Shown here: piece by piece, positions 17,389-26,297 of the stretch | Position numbering within the stretch: the first letter of the stretch is position 1 | How the letters are laid out: every line of letters begins with the position of its first letter | From: Gp6-AA40 sp035492455 | GTDB taxonomy: Bacteria > Acidobacteriota > Vicinamibacteria > Vicinamibacterales > UBA2999 | Assembly: GCA_035492455.1 (NCBI GenBank) | Contig: DATJJE010000036.1 | Coordinates: 39,617-103,616, forward strand | Length of the DNA stretch: 64,000 bases | Reading direction: 5' to 3' | Notes under the pieces: model-generated | The model's input: the letters and a program-made list of their open reading frames with translations, nothing else | The model's database searches: none | Told to the model about the DNA's origin: nothing | Position numbers and translations under genes: made by a program

Positions 17389-18351
17389 ATGCCTCCTGAC
17401 ACACTCGAGTTCGAGGAACCGATTGCTGTTCTCCTCAAGGAGATCGAGGCGTTGTCGATGCTGCCGCAAACACCGCAGCGTCAGACGGAAATCGAGGGCC
17501 TGCACCGGCGGATTGAATCGATTCGCGCGGACATCTACTCGCGGCTGACACCGTGGCAGCGCGTGCTGGTGGCCCGGCATCCGAACCGGCCGACGGTGCT
17601 CGACTACGTCAACCGCATGTTTACGGAGTTCACCGAGATCAGCGGCGATCGGCGTTTTTCCGACGATCACGCCATCGTGGCGGGCTTTGCGCGCTACAAG
17701 GAAGAGGCCGTAATGATCGTCGGCCACCACAAGGGCGCCGGCGATACGAAGCAGAAGATCTTCCGCAACTTCGGCTACGCGCGGCCCGAGGGCTACCGGA
17801 AGGCGCTGCGCGCCATGAAGTTGGCGGAGAAGTTCGGCCGGGCGGTGATCGCGTTCATCGACACGCCCGCGGCATACCCGGGCGTCGAATCCGAAGAACG
17901 GGGCATCGCGGAAGCGATCGCCTTCAACCTCCGCGAGATGGCTGCGCTCGACGTGCCGATCGTCGTCATCGTGCACGGCGAAGGGGGCAGCGGCGGCGCG
18001 CTCGGCATTGCGATAGGCGACCGCATCCTCATGCACGAGTTCGCGATTTACAGCGTGATTCCTCCTGAGGGATGCGCCGCGATCCTGTGGCGCGACGCGG
18101 GCCGCAAGGTCGAAGCGGCGGAAGCCCTGCGCCTGACCGCACCGGACCTTCTGAAATTCGGCGTGGTCGACGAGATTGTGCGCGAACCAATCGGCGGTGC
18201 GCACACGAATCCCGAGCTGGCGACGTCGCTCCTCGACGAGGCGCTCGAGCGCGCGTTGCGCGAGCTCTGGCAGATGGACTCGGCGACGCGGCTCGAAGCG
18301 CGCTATCAGAAGTTCCGACGCATGGGCAACATCGGCATCAATGAAAGCTGA
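17389..18351 (+). CDS. accA: Acetyl-CoA carboxylase carboxyltransferase subunit alpha
   Basis: With AccD it forms the carboxyltransferase that makes malonyl-CoA for fatty-acid synthesis. The 320-aa sequence shows the standard AccA start (LEFEEPIAVLLKEIEAL), the LTPWQRVLVARHPNRP segment, GHHKGAGDTKQKIFRNFGYA, IAFIDTPAAYPGVESEERG and the oxyanion/CoA region GEGGSGGALGIAIGDR with PPEGCAAILWRD. Full length, no anomalies. Its last 11 bases overlap recJ. Confidence 0.96.
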   Translation: MPPDTLEFEEPIAVLLKEIEALSMLPQTPQRQTEIEGLHRRIESIRADIYSRLTPWQRVLVARHPNRPTVLDYVNRMFTEFTEISGDRRFSDDHAIVAGFARYKEEAVMIVGHHKGAGDTKQKIFRNFGYARPEGYRKALRAMKLAEKFGRAVIAFIDTPAAYPGVESEERGIAEAIAFNLREMAALDVPIVVIVHGEGGSGGALGIAIGDRILMHEFAIYSVIPPEGCAAILWRDAGRKVEAAEALRLTAPDLLKFGVVDEIVREPIGGAHTNPELATSLLDEALERALRELWQMDSATRLEARYQKFRRMGNIGINES

Positions 18352-20062
18352 CCGGATCTGGGAGAGCGTGCGGTGTGACGACGCGCCGGTGGAGGCGTTG
18401 GCTCGCGAGCTCGGCGTGTCGCGCGTAACCGCCAGGCTTCTGTGCATCCGCGGCCTTGGCGATCTGGATGACGCACGGCGCTTCCTTTCGCCGCGGCTCG
18501 AAGATCTGCACGATCCATTTGGCCTGGCAGATATGCCCGCCGCAGTGGAGCGCATCCTCGCAGCCATTGCGTCGAAGGATCGCATAGCCATTCACGGTGA
18601 CTACGATGTCGATGGTGTCACATCCACCGTCATCCTTCGCCGCGCGCTCGAACTGCTCGGCGCGGACGTGGTGCACTTCATCCCGGAGCGTTTGCGCGAC
18701 GGTTACGGCCTGCAGCCGGCGACAATCGATCGCCTGCAGCAGGATGGGGCGCGCCTCGTCATCTCGGTCGACTGCGGCATACGCGCAGCCGAGGCGGCGG
18801 CACGTGCGGGCGAGCTGGGCGTCGACCTGATCATCACGGACCACCACGAGCCCGATGCCGAGCTGCCGCATGCGCTGGCGGTGATCAACCCGAAGCGCCG
18901 CGACTGTCGTTATCCCGACAAGAACCTCGCAGGCGTCGGTGTCGCGCTGAAGCTGGTGCAGGCGCTGTGCGCGCGCACGGGCCGTGCGAGCTGGCTGCCC
19001 GCATTCATCAAGGTCGCGGCCATCGGGACACTTGCCGACGTCGTGCCGCTTACCGGCGAGAACCGCGTCATCGCGAAACTGGGCCTCGGTATGCTGTCGA
19101 AAGGTCCGCACAAGATCGGCCTGCGCGCGCTGCTCGAGGTGTGCGGTCTGACGGGTCGCGAGATCGACAGCTATCACATCGGCTTCGTCGTCGCCCCGCG
19201 CGTCAACGCGGCCGGCCGCATGAGCACGCCCGACATTGCGGCGCGTCTGCTCCTCGCGTCCGACGAGACCATGGGCGAGGAGGCGCGTGCGCTGGCCGAC
19301 CAGCTGAACTCCGAAAACCTGCGGCGGCAGCAGGAGGAGGCGGACATCGTCAGCCAGGCGAGGAAGATCGTCGAGACGGATCTCGAAGTCGGCTCGCGCA
19401 CGGTCCTCGTCGTCGCGGGTGACGGGTGGCACCGGGGCGTGATCGGCATTGTCGCCTCGAAGCTGGTGGATGCGTTCCACCGGCCGGCGATCGTCATTTC
19501 CACCGACGGCGACGTCGCGCATGGTTCCTGCCGCAGCATCCCGTCTTTCAACATGCTCGCGGCGCTCGAATCGTGCGCCGAGCTAATGACTAAGTTCGGG
19601 GGGCACAAGCAGGCGGCGGGACTGACGCTCGAAACATCGCGGATTCGCGATCTGCGTGCGCGCGTCAACGACTTCGCGGACGGCTGCCTCACACCCGACG
19701 ACCTTCGCCCGCGGTTGTGGATTGACGGCGCGCTGACGTTCCGGTCGATCAACGAGCAGGTCGTGTCCGAACTGGCGACGCTGGCGCCGTTCGGCGCGGG
19801 CAATCCGTGCCCAATCTTCTCCACCAGCCGCGTGGAGATCGTCGACGGCCCGCGCCGGCTGAAGGATCGGCATCTGAAGATGGCGTTCAAACAGGACGGC
19901 CGCATCCTGCGCGGCATCGCCTGGCGCGCCTCCGAGCGCGAGAGCTTCGTGGCTGAGCACAAGGCGGCCATCGACTTGGCGTTTTCCCTCGAGAACGACA
20001 CGTACAACGGAGAGCGGTATCTGCAGCTCTCGGTCGCGGACTTCAGAGCTCCAGACAGCTAA
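18341..20062 (+). CDS. recJ: Single-stranded-DNA-specific exonuclease RecJ
   Basis: 5'-3' ssDNA exonuclease of recombination and mismatch repair, 573 aa. DHH motifs are intact: HGDYDVDGVTS (86-96), ISVDCGIR and ITDHHEPD (166-171). The DHHA1 motif GGHKQAAGLTL and the C-terminal OB-fold region follow. Start ATG 18341 lies just inside the end of accA, which fits translational coupling. An inverted heptamer element begins right after its stop codon. Confidence 0.94.
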   Translation: MKADRIWESVRCDDAPVEALARELGVSRVTARLLCIRGLGDLDDARRFLSPRLEDLHDPFGLADMPAAVERILAAIASKDRIAIHGDYDVDGVTSTVILRRALELLGADVVHFIPERLRDGYGLQPATIDRLQQDGARLVISVDCGIRAAEAAARAGELGVDLIITDHHEPDAELPHALAVINPKRRDCRYPDKNLAGVGVALKLVQALCARTGRASWLPAFIKVAAIGTLADVVPLTGENRVIAKLGLGMLSKGPHKIGLRALLEVCGLTGREIDSYHIGFVVAPRVNAAGRMSTPDIAARLLLASDETMGEEARALADQLNSENLRRQQEEADIVSQARKIVETDLEVGSRTVLVVAGDGWHRGVIGIVASKLVDAFHRPAIVISTDGDVAHGSCRSIPSFNMLAALESCAELMTKFGGHKQAAGLTLETSRIRDLRARVNDFADGCLTPDDLRPRLWIDGALTFRSINEQVVSELATLAPFGAGNPCPIFSTSRVEIVDGPRRLKDRHLKMAFKQDGRILRGIAWRASERESFVAEHKAAIDLAFSLENDTYNGERYLQLSVADFRAPDS

Positions 20063-20064
20063 GC

Positions 20065-20274
20065 TGTTCGCCCTTCCCGTTCACTGTTCGTTGTTCGTGT
20101 TCAGAGTAAACCGCTTTACTCCTGTCGACATGTCGCTCGGAGGAGCAGGGATCGCGCCTGATTCGTGCCGACATACCGAGAACATTGCAAATCGGGCGGC
20201 GCTCGCCTAACCGGCGCAACGCAGATTCTGCATCGAATCTCGAACGGCGAACCGCGAAGCGGAAGGGCGAACTG
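20065..20274. repeat. Split inverted heptamer element between recJ and lptC-lptA
   Basis: The left array (20065-20105) is made of 7-bp units such as TGTTCGT (two exact copies), TGTTCGC and GTTCAGA. The right array (20234-20274) has units in the opposite sense: CGAATCT, CGAACGG, CGAACCG, CGAAGCG, CGAACTG. About 128 bp of non-coding DNA lie between them. It fills almost the whole 235-bp gap; I see no gene or clear promoter inside. Confidence 0.7.
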
Positions 20275-20297
20275 ACTGTTATTCTGTTGACTACCTC

Positions 20298-22436
20298 ATG
20301 AGGTGGCAGAAATGGGCTCGTTTTCTCGTGGCCGCCATCGGCATCGCCGCCGCCGTCGTCGTCTACGCGACGATGGGGGAGCGCGCCAAACTCGTTCCTG
20401 CCACCGCTCCTGCGCGAATTGATCCGAAAGCGGTCATCGAAAGCTCCGGCAATATCGTCCAGCAGGTCCGCGGCACCAAGCAGGATTATCTGATCGAAGC
20501 CGAGCGCCAGCTCACCTACGAGGGCGGACTGACGAAGCTTGTAGGCGTGAAGATCACCGTTCGTAATCGCGGCGGTCGCGATTACGTGGTCACCGGCCGC
20601 GAGGCGCAGGCGGGCGAGAACCAGAAGGCGCTGCAGCTTGCCGGCGGAGTGCAGCTGAAGGCAAGCGATGGCTTCACGGTGCGTGCCGACAGCGCCACGT
20701 TCAATCAGGACACCGGGTTGATGCTGGCGCCGGGCGCCGTAACGTTCGAGCGTGATCGGATGATGGGCTCGGGCACCGGCATGTCGTACGACAAGAATGC
20801 CGACGTGCTGTCGCTGGCGGATCAGTCACACGTGTCGATGCGCGACGAGCAGGGGAACGTCACGCATGAATTCACGTCCGGTAAGTCGACTCTGGATCGG
20901 ATGGCGCACACGCTGGTGCTCGAAGGCAACATCCACGTCGTGCGCGGTGAACAGCTGATCGATGCGACGCAAGGACTCGCACGGCTTACGGAAGACGAGC
21001 AGCACGTCACCGATATCGAGTTGCGCGGCAACTCACGCGTCGTCGGCGGCGGCTCGGGTCTGGATTCGATGAGCGCGCGGGACATGAACCTGCATTACGC
21101 CGCTGATGGCCAGACGCTCGAGCATGCGCAGTTACTGGGCGGCGGCGCGGTCGCCATGACGGGGCAGAACGGTTCGCCCGGACGACAGTTCCTCGGCGAC
21201 GCGCTTGACATCGCGCTCGCAACAGACGGATCCGTGACGAAGGTGGTGGGACGCGACAACGTTCGGCTTGATCTTCCCGCGTCGTCCGATGCCCCTGCTC
21301 GGAGCATCAAGGCGCGCGCGGTGGATGCCGACGGCGCTCCCGGACAGGGGCTGACCGGGGCGAAGTTCACCGACAACGTCGAGTATCGCGAAGAGAGCGG
21401 CAAGCAATCATCCACGCGCACGGCTCGGTCGCGAACTCTCACCGTTGCGCTGATGAACGATGCGATCAGCAATGCGGTCTTCGACGGCGCCGTGAAGTTC
21501 GAGGAGCAGGGGCTGCAGGCTGCGGGCGGCGAGGCGCGCTATGACCCGGCCAAGTCATCACTGCGGCTCACCGGTGTGGAAAGCGGCGCGCTGCCGCGAG
21601 TCGCCGACGACCAAGTGACGATCGATGCGATGACGATCGACGTGGTCTTGCAGGGCCGCCTGATGAAGGCCGGCGGCGGCGTCAAAACGCTGCTGCGGGC
21701 GAACACATCGAAAGGCTCAGACGATACGAAGCTGCCGGGCCTTCTGAAGCAGGATCAGCCGGCCAACGTAAACGCCGACGGTCTCGACTATCAGGGCGCA
21801 GCGGGCGAGGCGATCTACACAGGCAACGCGACCATGTGGCAGGGCGAAACGGCCGTGCGGGCCGACACGCTGAGGATCGATCAGGGCAAGGGAGATTTCC
21901 TCGCCTCGGGCAACGCGCGCTCGACGATCGTGCTCGACACCGGCAACTCGATCGCGCACGCTGCGGAGATCCGCTACACCGATGCGGCGCACACGATCAC
22001 CTATACGTCGGCTAAGAACGCTGCGGGTGTGGTCACCGCGCAGGCACAGTTGAGCGGGCCTCAGGGTGATCTGCGCGCCGACCGCATCGAGGTGATCCTT
22101 GCGCCGCAGGGCAGCCATGTCGATCGGCTCGAGGCGTACACGAGCGTCAGCATGAAGGTGGACACCCGCGCGGCCACCGGCGAGCGTTTGACGTACTTCG
22201 CCGCCGACGAGCGCTACCTCATGTCCGGGGTGGGCACCAAATCGGTCAAAGTCGTCGAAAACTGCCGCGAAACGACCGGCCGCACGCTGACCTTCTTCAA
22301 ATCGACCGATAGAATCATCGTGGATGGCAACGAGGAACAACGCACACAGACGAGAAACGGCGTGAGCCCCGCCTGCACCACGACGCGACCCGCCGCTGCT
22401 ACTCCGCCAACGCCGCCAGTCGCGCGCCCGCGTTGA
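20298..22436 (+). CDS. LptC-LptA fusion protein, LPS transport periplasmic bridge
   Basis: A 712-aa protein with one N-terminal membrane helix (residues 9-25, FLVAAIGIAAAVVVYAT), then a long run of beta-jellyroll sequence. Residues about 40-200 fit LptC (conversion of a lipid A-proximal bridge: QQVRGTKQDYLIEAERQLTYEGG). The rest shows repeated LptA/OstA-type strands, including ANVNADGLDYQGAAGEAIYTGNATMWQGE and LRADRIEVILAPQGSHVDRLEAYTSV, and ends in a Pro/Ala/Thr-rich tail. LptC is normally about 190 aa and LptA about 180, so a fusion with extra jellyroll repeats is the simplest reading. Placement directly before lptB supports it. It would pass LPS from LptB2FG to the outer membrane. Confidence 0.8.
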   Translation: MRWQKWARFLVAAIGIAAAVVVYATMGERAKLVPATAPARIDPKAVIESSGNIVQQVRGTKQDYLIEAERQLTYEGGLTKLVGVKITVRNRGGRDYVVTGREAQAGENQKALQLAGGVQLKASDGFTVRADSATFNQDTGLMLAPGAVTFERDRMMGSGTGMSYDKNADVLSLADQSHVSMRDEQGNVTHEFTSGKSTLDRMAHTLVLEGNIHVVRGEQLIDATQGLARLTEDEQHVTDIELRGNSRVVGGGSGLDSMSARDMNLHYAADGQTLEHAQLLGGGAVAMTGQNGSPGRQFLGDALDIALATDGSVTKVVGRDNVRLDLPASSDAPARSIKARAVDADGAPGQGLTGAKFTDNVEYREESGKQSSTRTARSRTLTVALMNDAISNAVFDGAVKFEEQGLQAAGGEARYDPAKSSLRLTGVESGALPRVADDQVTIDAMTIDVVLQGRLMKAGGGVKTLLRANTSKGSDDTKLPGLLKQDQPANVNADGLDYQGAAGEAIYTGNATMWQGETAVRADTLRIDQGKGDFLASGNARSTIVLDTGNSIAHAAEIRYTDAAHTITYTSAKNAAGVVTAQAQLSGPQGDLRADRIEVILAPQGSHVDRLEAYTSVSMKVDTRAATGERLTYFAADERYLMSGVGTKSVKVVENCRETTGRTLTFFKSTDRIIVDGNEEQRTQTRNGVSPACTTTRPAAATPPTPPVARPR

Positions 22437-23161
22437 TGTCGACCCTGCGCACGGATTCCCTCACGAAATCGTACGGCGGACGCACGGTGGTCAAAGGCGT
22501 CAGTCTCGACGTGAATTCCGGGGAGGTCGTCGGCTTGCTCGGACCGAACGGCGCGGGGAAGACGACGACCTTCTACATGACGGTCGGACTGACCGTGCCG
22601 GATTCCGGGCGGGTGTTCCTCGACGGCGAAGACGTGACGGACGATCCGATGTACGTCCGTGCCCGCAAGGGGATCGGCTATCTACCGCAGGAGCCCTCAA
22701 TCTTTCGTGGCTTGTCCGTCGAGAACAACATCCTCGCCATCCTCGAAACGCTCGGCTTGAGCGCCGCCGAGCGGCACGACAGATTGCGATCGCTCCTCGC
22801 GGAATTAAATCTCACGCCGCTGGCGAAAGCCCCCGCCTACACGCTCTCGGGCGGCGAACGTCGGCGGGCCGAAATAACACGTGCGCTGGTGATTTCTCCC
22901 CGCTTCATCCTGCTCGACGAACCGTTCGCGGGTATCGATCCCATCGCTGTAACCGATATTCAGAACATCATCTTCCATTTGAAGGAGCGCGGCATCGGTG
23001 TGTTGATCACGGATCACAACGTGCGGGAGACGCTGCGCATCACGGATCGGGCATATATCGTGCACGACGGCGTGATCTTTCGTAGCGGAACGCCGGATTT
23101 TCTTGCCGCTGACGAAGACGTAAAGCGCATTTATTTGGGTACGGAATTTCGATTGGATTGA
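22436..23161 (+). CDS. lptB: LPS export ABC transporter ATP-binding protein LptB
   Basis: Cytoplasmic ATPase that drives LPS extraction by LptFG. The 241-aa product has Walker A GPNGAGKTT (36-44), Q-loop near GYLPQEPSIF, signature LSGGERRRAEI, Walker B FILLDEPFAGIDP and the switch His in LITDHNVRET. Start ATG 22436 shares its A with the preceding stop (TGATG); a TTG one codon earlier is possible but less likely. The partner permeases are fused and lie far away at 44309. Confidence 0.95.
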   Translation: MSTLRTDSLTKSYGGRTVVKGVSLDVNSGEVVGLLGPNGAGKTTTFYMTVGLTVPDSGRVFLDGEDVTDDPMYVRARKGIGYLPQEPSIFRGLSVENNILAILETLGLSAAERHDRLRSLLAELNLTPLAKAPAYTLSGGERRRAEITRALVISPRFILLDEPFAGIDPIAVTDIQNIIFHLKERGIGVLITDHNVRETLRITDRAYIVHDGVIFRSGTPDFLAADEDVKRIYLGTEFRLD

Positions 23162-23181
23162 TCGATTAAGATGGGTCTCTA

Positions 23182-24606
23182 GTGGCGATCTCTCAGAAGC
23201 TCCACACCAAGCTCGTCCAGAAGCTGATTCTGACGCCGTCGCTGCAGCAGGCGATCAAGCTGCTGCCGATGTCGACGCTCGAATTGTCGGAACTTCTCAA
23301 CCAGGAAATGGTGGAGAACCCGATGCTCGAGGAGGTCCCCACCGAAGAGCTCCAGCCAGTCGAAGCCGCACAGGAAAAACAGGAAGAGAAGCCCGCCCCG
23401 GAGAAAGGCGACGCCTGGGACGACCAGGACTACGAGTACTTCTTCGGCGATTACCTCGACGACGGGTATAGGCCGCGCACCCCAACGGAGGTCAAAGAGC
23501 TTCCGCCGATTGAGAACACGCTTTCCACCGGCACGTCGCTCGCGGATCACCTGCTCTGGCAGCTATCGATGCAGACAGACGACCCGCAGGTGCGCGAAAT
23601 TGGCGAAGCGATCATCGGCAATCTCGATGACGATGGACAGCTGGTGGCGACAGTCGAAGAGCTCGCGGCGATGGGACCCTGGCCTGTCGAGCAGGTTGAA
23701 ACGGCGCTGAAGCTCATTCAGGGCTTCGACCCGATCGGCGTTGCCGCACGCGACCTGCAGGAATGCCTGCTCCTGCAACTGCGGCATCTGGGCATGGGCG
23801 GTACGCCTGCGGAGAAGATTGTTACCGAGCACATGCGCCTTCTGCAGAACCATCAGGTGCCGGAGCTCGCGCGCAAGCTGGGGCTGTCGATCGACGAGCT
23901 GAAGCAGCACATCGAGCTGATTCGCCATCTCGATCCGAAGCCGGGCAGCCGTCTCAATCCGTCGCAGTCACAGTATGTGATTCCCGACGTGTACGTCGTG
24001 AAGGTCGAGGATCAGTACGTCGCGGTGCTCAATGAGGAAGGGCTGCCGCAGCTGCGCATCAGCCCGGTGTACCGGCGCCTGCTCGACAAGAGCGCATCCG
24101 AGAACACCGACGAAACGCGCGCCTACGTCAAGGACAAGTTCCGCTCGGCGCTCTGGCTGATCAAGTCCGTTGAGCAGCGGCAGAAGACGATCCACAAGGT
24201 CGCGACCAGCATCATCAACTTCCAGCGCGATTTCCTCGATCACGGCATCGAGTACCTGCGCCCGCTCGTGCTGCGCGACGTCGCCAACGACATCGGCATG
24301 CACGAATCGACGGTCAGCCGCGTCGTGACGAACAAATACATGCACACGCCGCAGGGCGTGTTCGAAATGAAGTATTTCTTCCACAGCGGCATCGCCAGCT
24401 CCTACGGCGACGCCGTGTCATCGGTGACGATCAAGCAGCGCATCCGCAAGATCATCGAGCAGGAGGATCCGCGCAAGCCGCTCAGCGATTCGAAGATCGT
24501 CAGCATCCTGCAGCGCGAGGGCCTCGAGCTCGCGCGCCGCACCATTGCGAAGTACCGCGAAGAACTGAAGATTCCGACATCGAATCAACGGAAGGTGCTT
24601 TACTAG
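23182..24606 (+). CDS. rpoN: RNA polymerase sigma-54 factor
   Basis: Directs transcription from -24/-12 promoters with enhancer-binding AAA+ activators. The 474-aa sequence has the Gln/Leu-rich region I (LVQKLILTPSLQQAIKLLPM), an acidic region II, the core-binding domain, the HTH segment (MHESTVSRVVTNKYMHTP) and the RpoN box ARRTIAKYREEL near 451-462. The start is GTG 23182. The lptA-lptB-rpoN-hpf-PTS order is widely conserved in diderm bacteria. Confidence 0.96.
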   Translation: MAISQKLHTKLVQKLILTPSLQQAIKLLPMSTLELSELLNQEMVENPMLEEVPTEELQPVEAAQEKQEEKPAPEKGDAWDDQDYEYFFGDYLDDGYRPRTPTEVKELPPIENTLSTGTSLADHLLWQLSMQTDDPQVREIGEAIIGNLDDDGQLVATVEELAAMGPWPVEQVETALKLIQGFDPIGVAARDLQECLLLQLRHLGMGGTPAEKIVTEHMRLLQNHQVPELARKLGLSIDELKQHIELIRHLDPKPGSRLNPSQSQYVIPDVYVVKVEDQYVAVLNEEGLPQLRISPVYRRLLDKSASENTDETRAYVKDKFRSALWLIKSVEQRQKTIHKVATSIINFQRDFLDHGIEYLRPLVLRDVANDIGMHESTVSRVVTNKYMHTPQGVFEMKYFFHSGIASSYGDAVSSVTIKQRIRKIIEQEDPRKPLSDSKIVSILQREGLELARRTIAKYREELKIPTSNQRKVLY

Positions 24607-24623
24607 GCGAACCTTTTGAGTCT

Positions 24624-24645
24624 GGCGCGCCTCACACGGCGCGCC
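24624..24645. repeat. Palindromic repeat before hpf
   Basis: GGCGCGCC occurs twice (24624-24631 and 24638-24645) around TCACAC. Each copy is itself palindromic, so the pair forms an 8-bp hairpin, and CTAC follows as in other members of the palindrome family. It lies between rpoN and hpf, just ahead of the hpf start. Confidence 0.6.
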
Positions 24646-24654
24646 CTACACACC

Positions 24655-25239
24655 ATGCGCCTCGAACTTACTGCCAGACATTTCACGATTTCGGCGACCG
24701 TACGCAAGCTTGCAGAGCAGCGCGTCGGACGCCTGCTGCGGCCGCTGAACTCCAGCGCCGTGTCGGCGCAGGTGGTGATCACCCGCGAGAAGACACGGTT
24801 CCACGCCGAGGTCACGCTGCACGCGCGCGGCGAGCACTTCATGCACGGCGAAGCCACGGGACGAGACGCCGCCGCGGCGCTCGGCGCCGCCATCGACAAG
24901 GTCGAACGCCAGGTGCAGAAGCTGAAGAGCAGATGGACCGAGGGCAAGCGCCAGGGCGTGTCACCGGCCAAGGCGGCATCGGCCGCGCCGCGCCCCGAGC
25001 GTGCCGCGCGCGCGTTCGCCACCGGCCTCGACCAGCGCGATCGCAACGACGAGTCAGGTCTGCGCATCATTCGTGCGCGCCGCTACGCGGTGAAGCCCAT
25101 GTCGATCGACGAAGCCGCCATGGAAGTGGCCGACGGACGCGATGCCTTCCTGGTGTTCCGGAACTCGTCGACCGAAGAAATCAACGTGCTGTTCCGCCGC
25201 GCCGATGGCAACTTGGGGTTGATCGAGCCCGAGGCATAG
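24655..25239 (+). CDS. hpf: Long-form ribosome hibernation promoting factor
   Basis: Binds the ribosome decoding region and, through a C-terminal domain, pairs 70S ribosomes into inactive 100S dimers. The 194-aa product has the S30AE fold at the N-terminus (LTARHFTISATVRKLAEQRV) and the long-form dimerisation domain at the C-terminus (VKPMSIDEAAMEVADGRDAF to INVLFRRADGNLGLIEP), joined by a charged linker. ATG 24655 is preferred over an upstream in-frame GTG/TTG because the family begins MRLELTARHF. Downstream of rpoN as in many genomes. Confidence 0.93.
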   Translation: MRLELTARHFTISATVRKLAEQRVGRLLRPLNSSAVSAQVVITREKTRFHAEVTLHARGEHFMHGEATGRDAAAALGAAIDKVERQVQKLKSRWTEGKRQGVSPAKAASAAPRPERAARAFATGLDQRDRNDESGLRIIRARRYAVKPMSIDEAAMEVADGRDAFLVFRNSSTEEINVLFRRADGNLGLIEPEA

Positions 25240-25240
25240 A

Positions 25241-25310
25241 TGATTTGTGATTGGTGATTCGTGATTTAAGCTGCCAATCACAAATCACCAATCGCGAATC
25301 GCAAATGAAG
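25241..25310. repeat. Inverted heptamer hairpin spanning the hpf-hprK junction
   Basis: Ten consecutive 7-bp units. Four of the TGATTTG type (25241-25268), one spacer unit, then four of the AATCACA type in the opposite sense, and a last unit AATGAAG that contains the hprK start codon. The arms pair over about 25 bp with few mismatches. The element begins one base after the hpf stop. Confidence 0.85.
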
Positions 25311-26297
25311 CGTTCCATCAGCGTCGAAGGCCTCCTGAAAAGCAGGGCCGAGTCCATCGGTCTGCCGTTGGAGCTTCTGGGCGGCGCCTCCGGCCTGGAG
25401 CGCACCATCTCCAGCCCTCATATCCAGAAAACCGGCCTCGCACTCGCAGGCTTCGACGCATACCTGCAGCCGGCGCGCATCCTCGTCTTCGGCGAGAGCG
25501 AAGTCCGCTACCTCGAGAGTCTCGACGCGGGCAATCGCATGAACGTCCTTGCGGCCGCCTTCAGCCACGATATTCCGTGCGTCCTCATCACCGGCGGATG
25601 GAATCCGCCCGCGGAGCTGCTGATGGCGTCCGATCGCTATCACGTACCGCTGCTGCGCACTTCCACCTCCACGGCCGTCTCGATCGCCAAGATCGAATAT
25701 CTGCTCGACGATGAACTGGCGGAGCGGCAGGTGATTCACGGCGTGCTGATGGACATGCTCGGTCTGGGCGTTCTCATCGTCGGCGAAAGCGGCATCGGCA
25801 AGAGCGAGTGCGGACTCGACCTCGTCGTCCGCGGCCATCGATTGGTGGCAGACGACACGGTCGAGATTCGCCGCCGCGGCGAGACGACCCTCATTGGCAC
25901 GTGTCCGGAGCTGACGCGCTACCACATGGAGTTGCGCGGCCTTGGCCTGATCAACATCCGCGATCTGTTCGGCGTCGCCGCCATTCGGAACGCCAAGCGC
26001 GTCGAACTAGTCGTGCAGCTGGAACGATGGGATCCCGATCGCGATGTGGAGCGCCTCGGCATCGACGAGCTTCGGTATGACATTCTCGGCATCCAGGTCC
26101 CGCTGATCCGCATGCCTGTGGCGCCTGGACGCAGCCTTGGCGTGCTGGTGGAAGTGGCGGCCCGGAATCAGCTGCTGCGCACCCGCGGGCTGAATGCCGC
26201 ACGCGACCTTGCGAATCGACTCGAGCAGACGCTGCGCGAAAAAGAGCTGCATGCGGACGCCGAGGCCGAAGACGAGGAGCACGGAGGGCAGGTGTGA
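25305..26297 (+). CDS. hprK: HPr kinase/phosphorylase
   Basis: Phosphorylates and dephosphorylates HPr on a regulatory serine. The 330-aa form has the N-terminal regulatory domain and a C-terminal catalytic domain with P-loop GESGIGKSE (160-168), the HGVLMDMLGLGVL stretch before it, and the conserved HMELRGLGLINIRDLFG segment. Start ATG 25305 is inside the last unit of the heptamer hairpin; a longer reading frame from 25251 would translate the repeat itself and is rejected. It overlaps rapZ by GTGA. Its target Ser46 is present in the HPr encoded downstream. Confidence 0.94.
   Translation: MKRSISVEGLLKSRAESIGLPLELLGGASGLERTISSPHIQKTGLALAGFDAYLQPARILVFGESEVRYLESLDAGNRMNVLAAAFSHDIPCVLITGGWNPPAELLMASDRYHVPLLRTSTSTAVSIAKIEYLLDDELAERQVIHGVLMDMLGLGVLIVGESGIGKSECGLDLVVRGHRLVADDTVEIRRRGETTLIGTCPELTRYHMELRGLGLINIRDLFGVAAIRNAKRVELVVQLERWDPDRDVERLGIDELRYDILGIQVPLIRMPVAPGRSLGVLVEVAARNQLLRTRGLNAARDLANRLEQTLREKELHADAEAEDEEHGGQV

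Noticed and set aside
22433..22435. TTG start for lptB
   Set aside because: ATG follows immediately at 22436 and overlaps the upstream stop in the usual TGATG manner.
25241..25310. CRISPR array
   Set aside because: Units are 7 bp with no spacers, arms are inverted and no cas genes are present.
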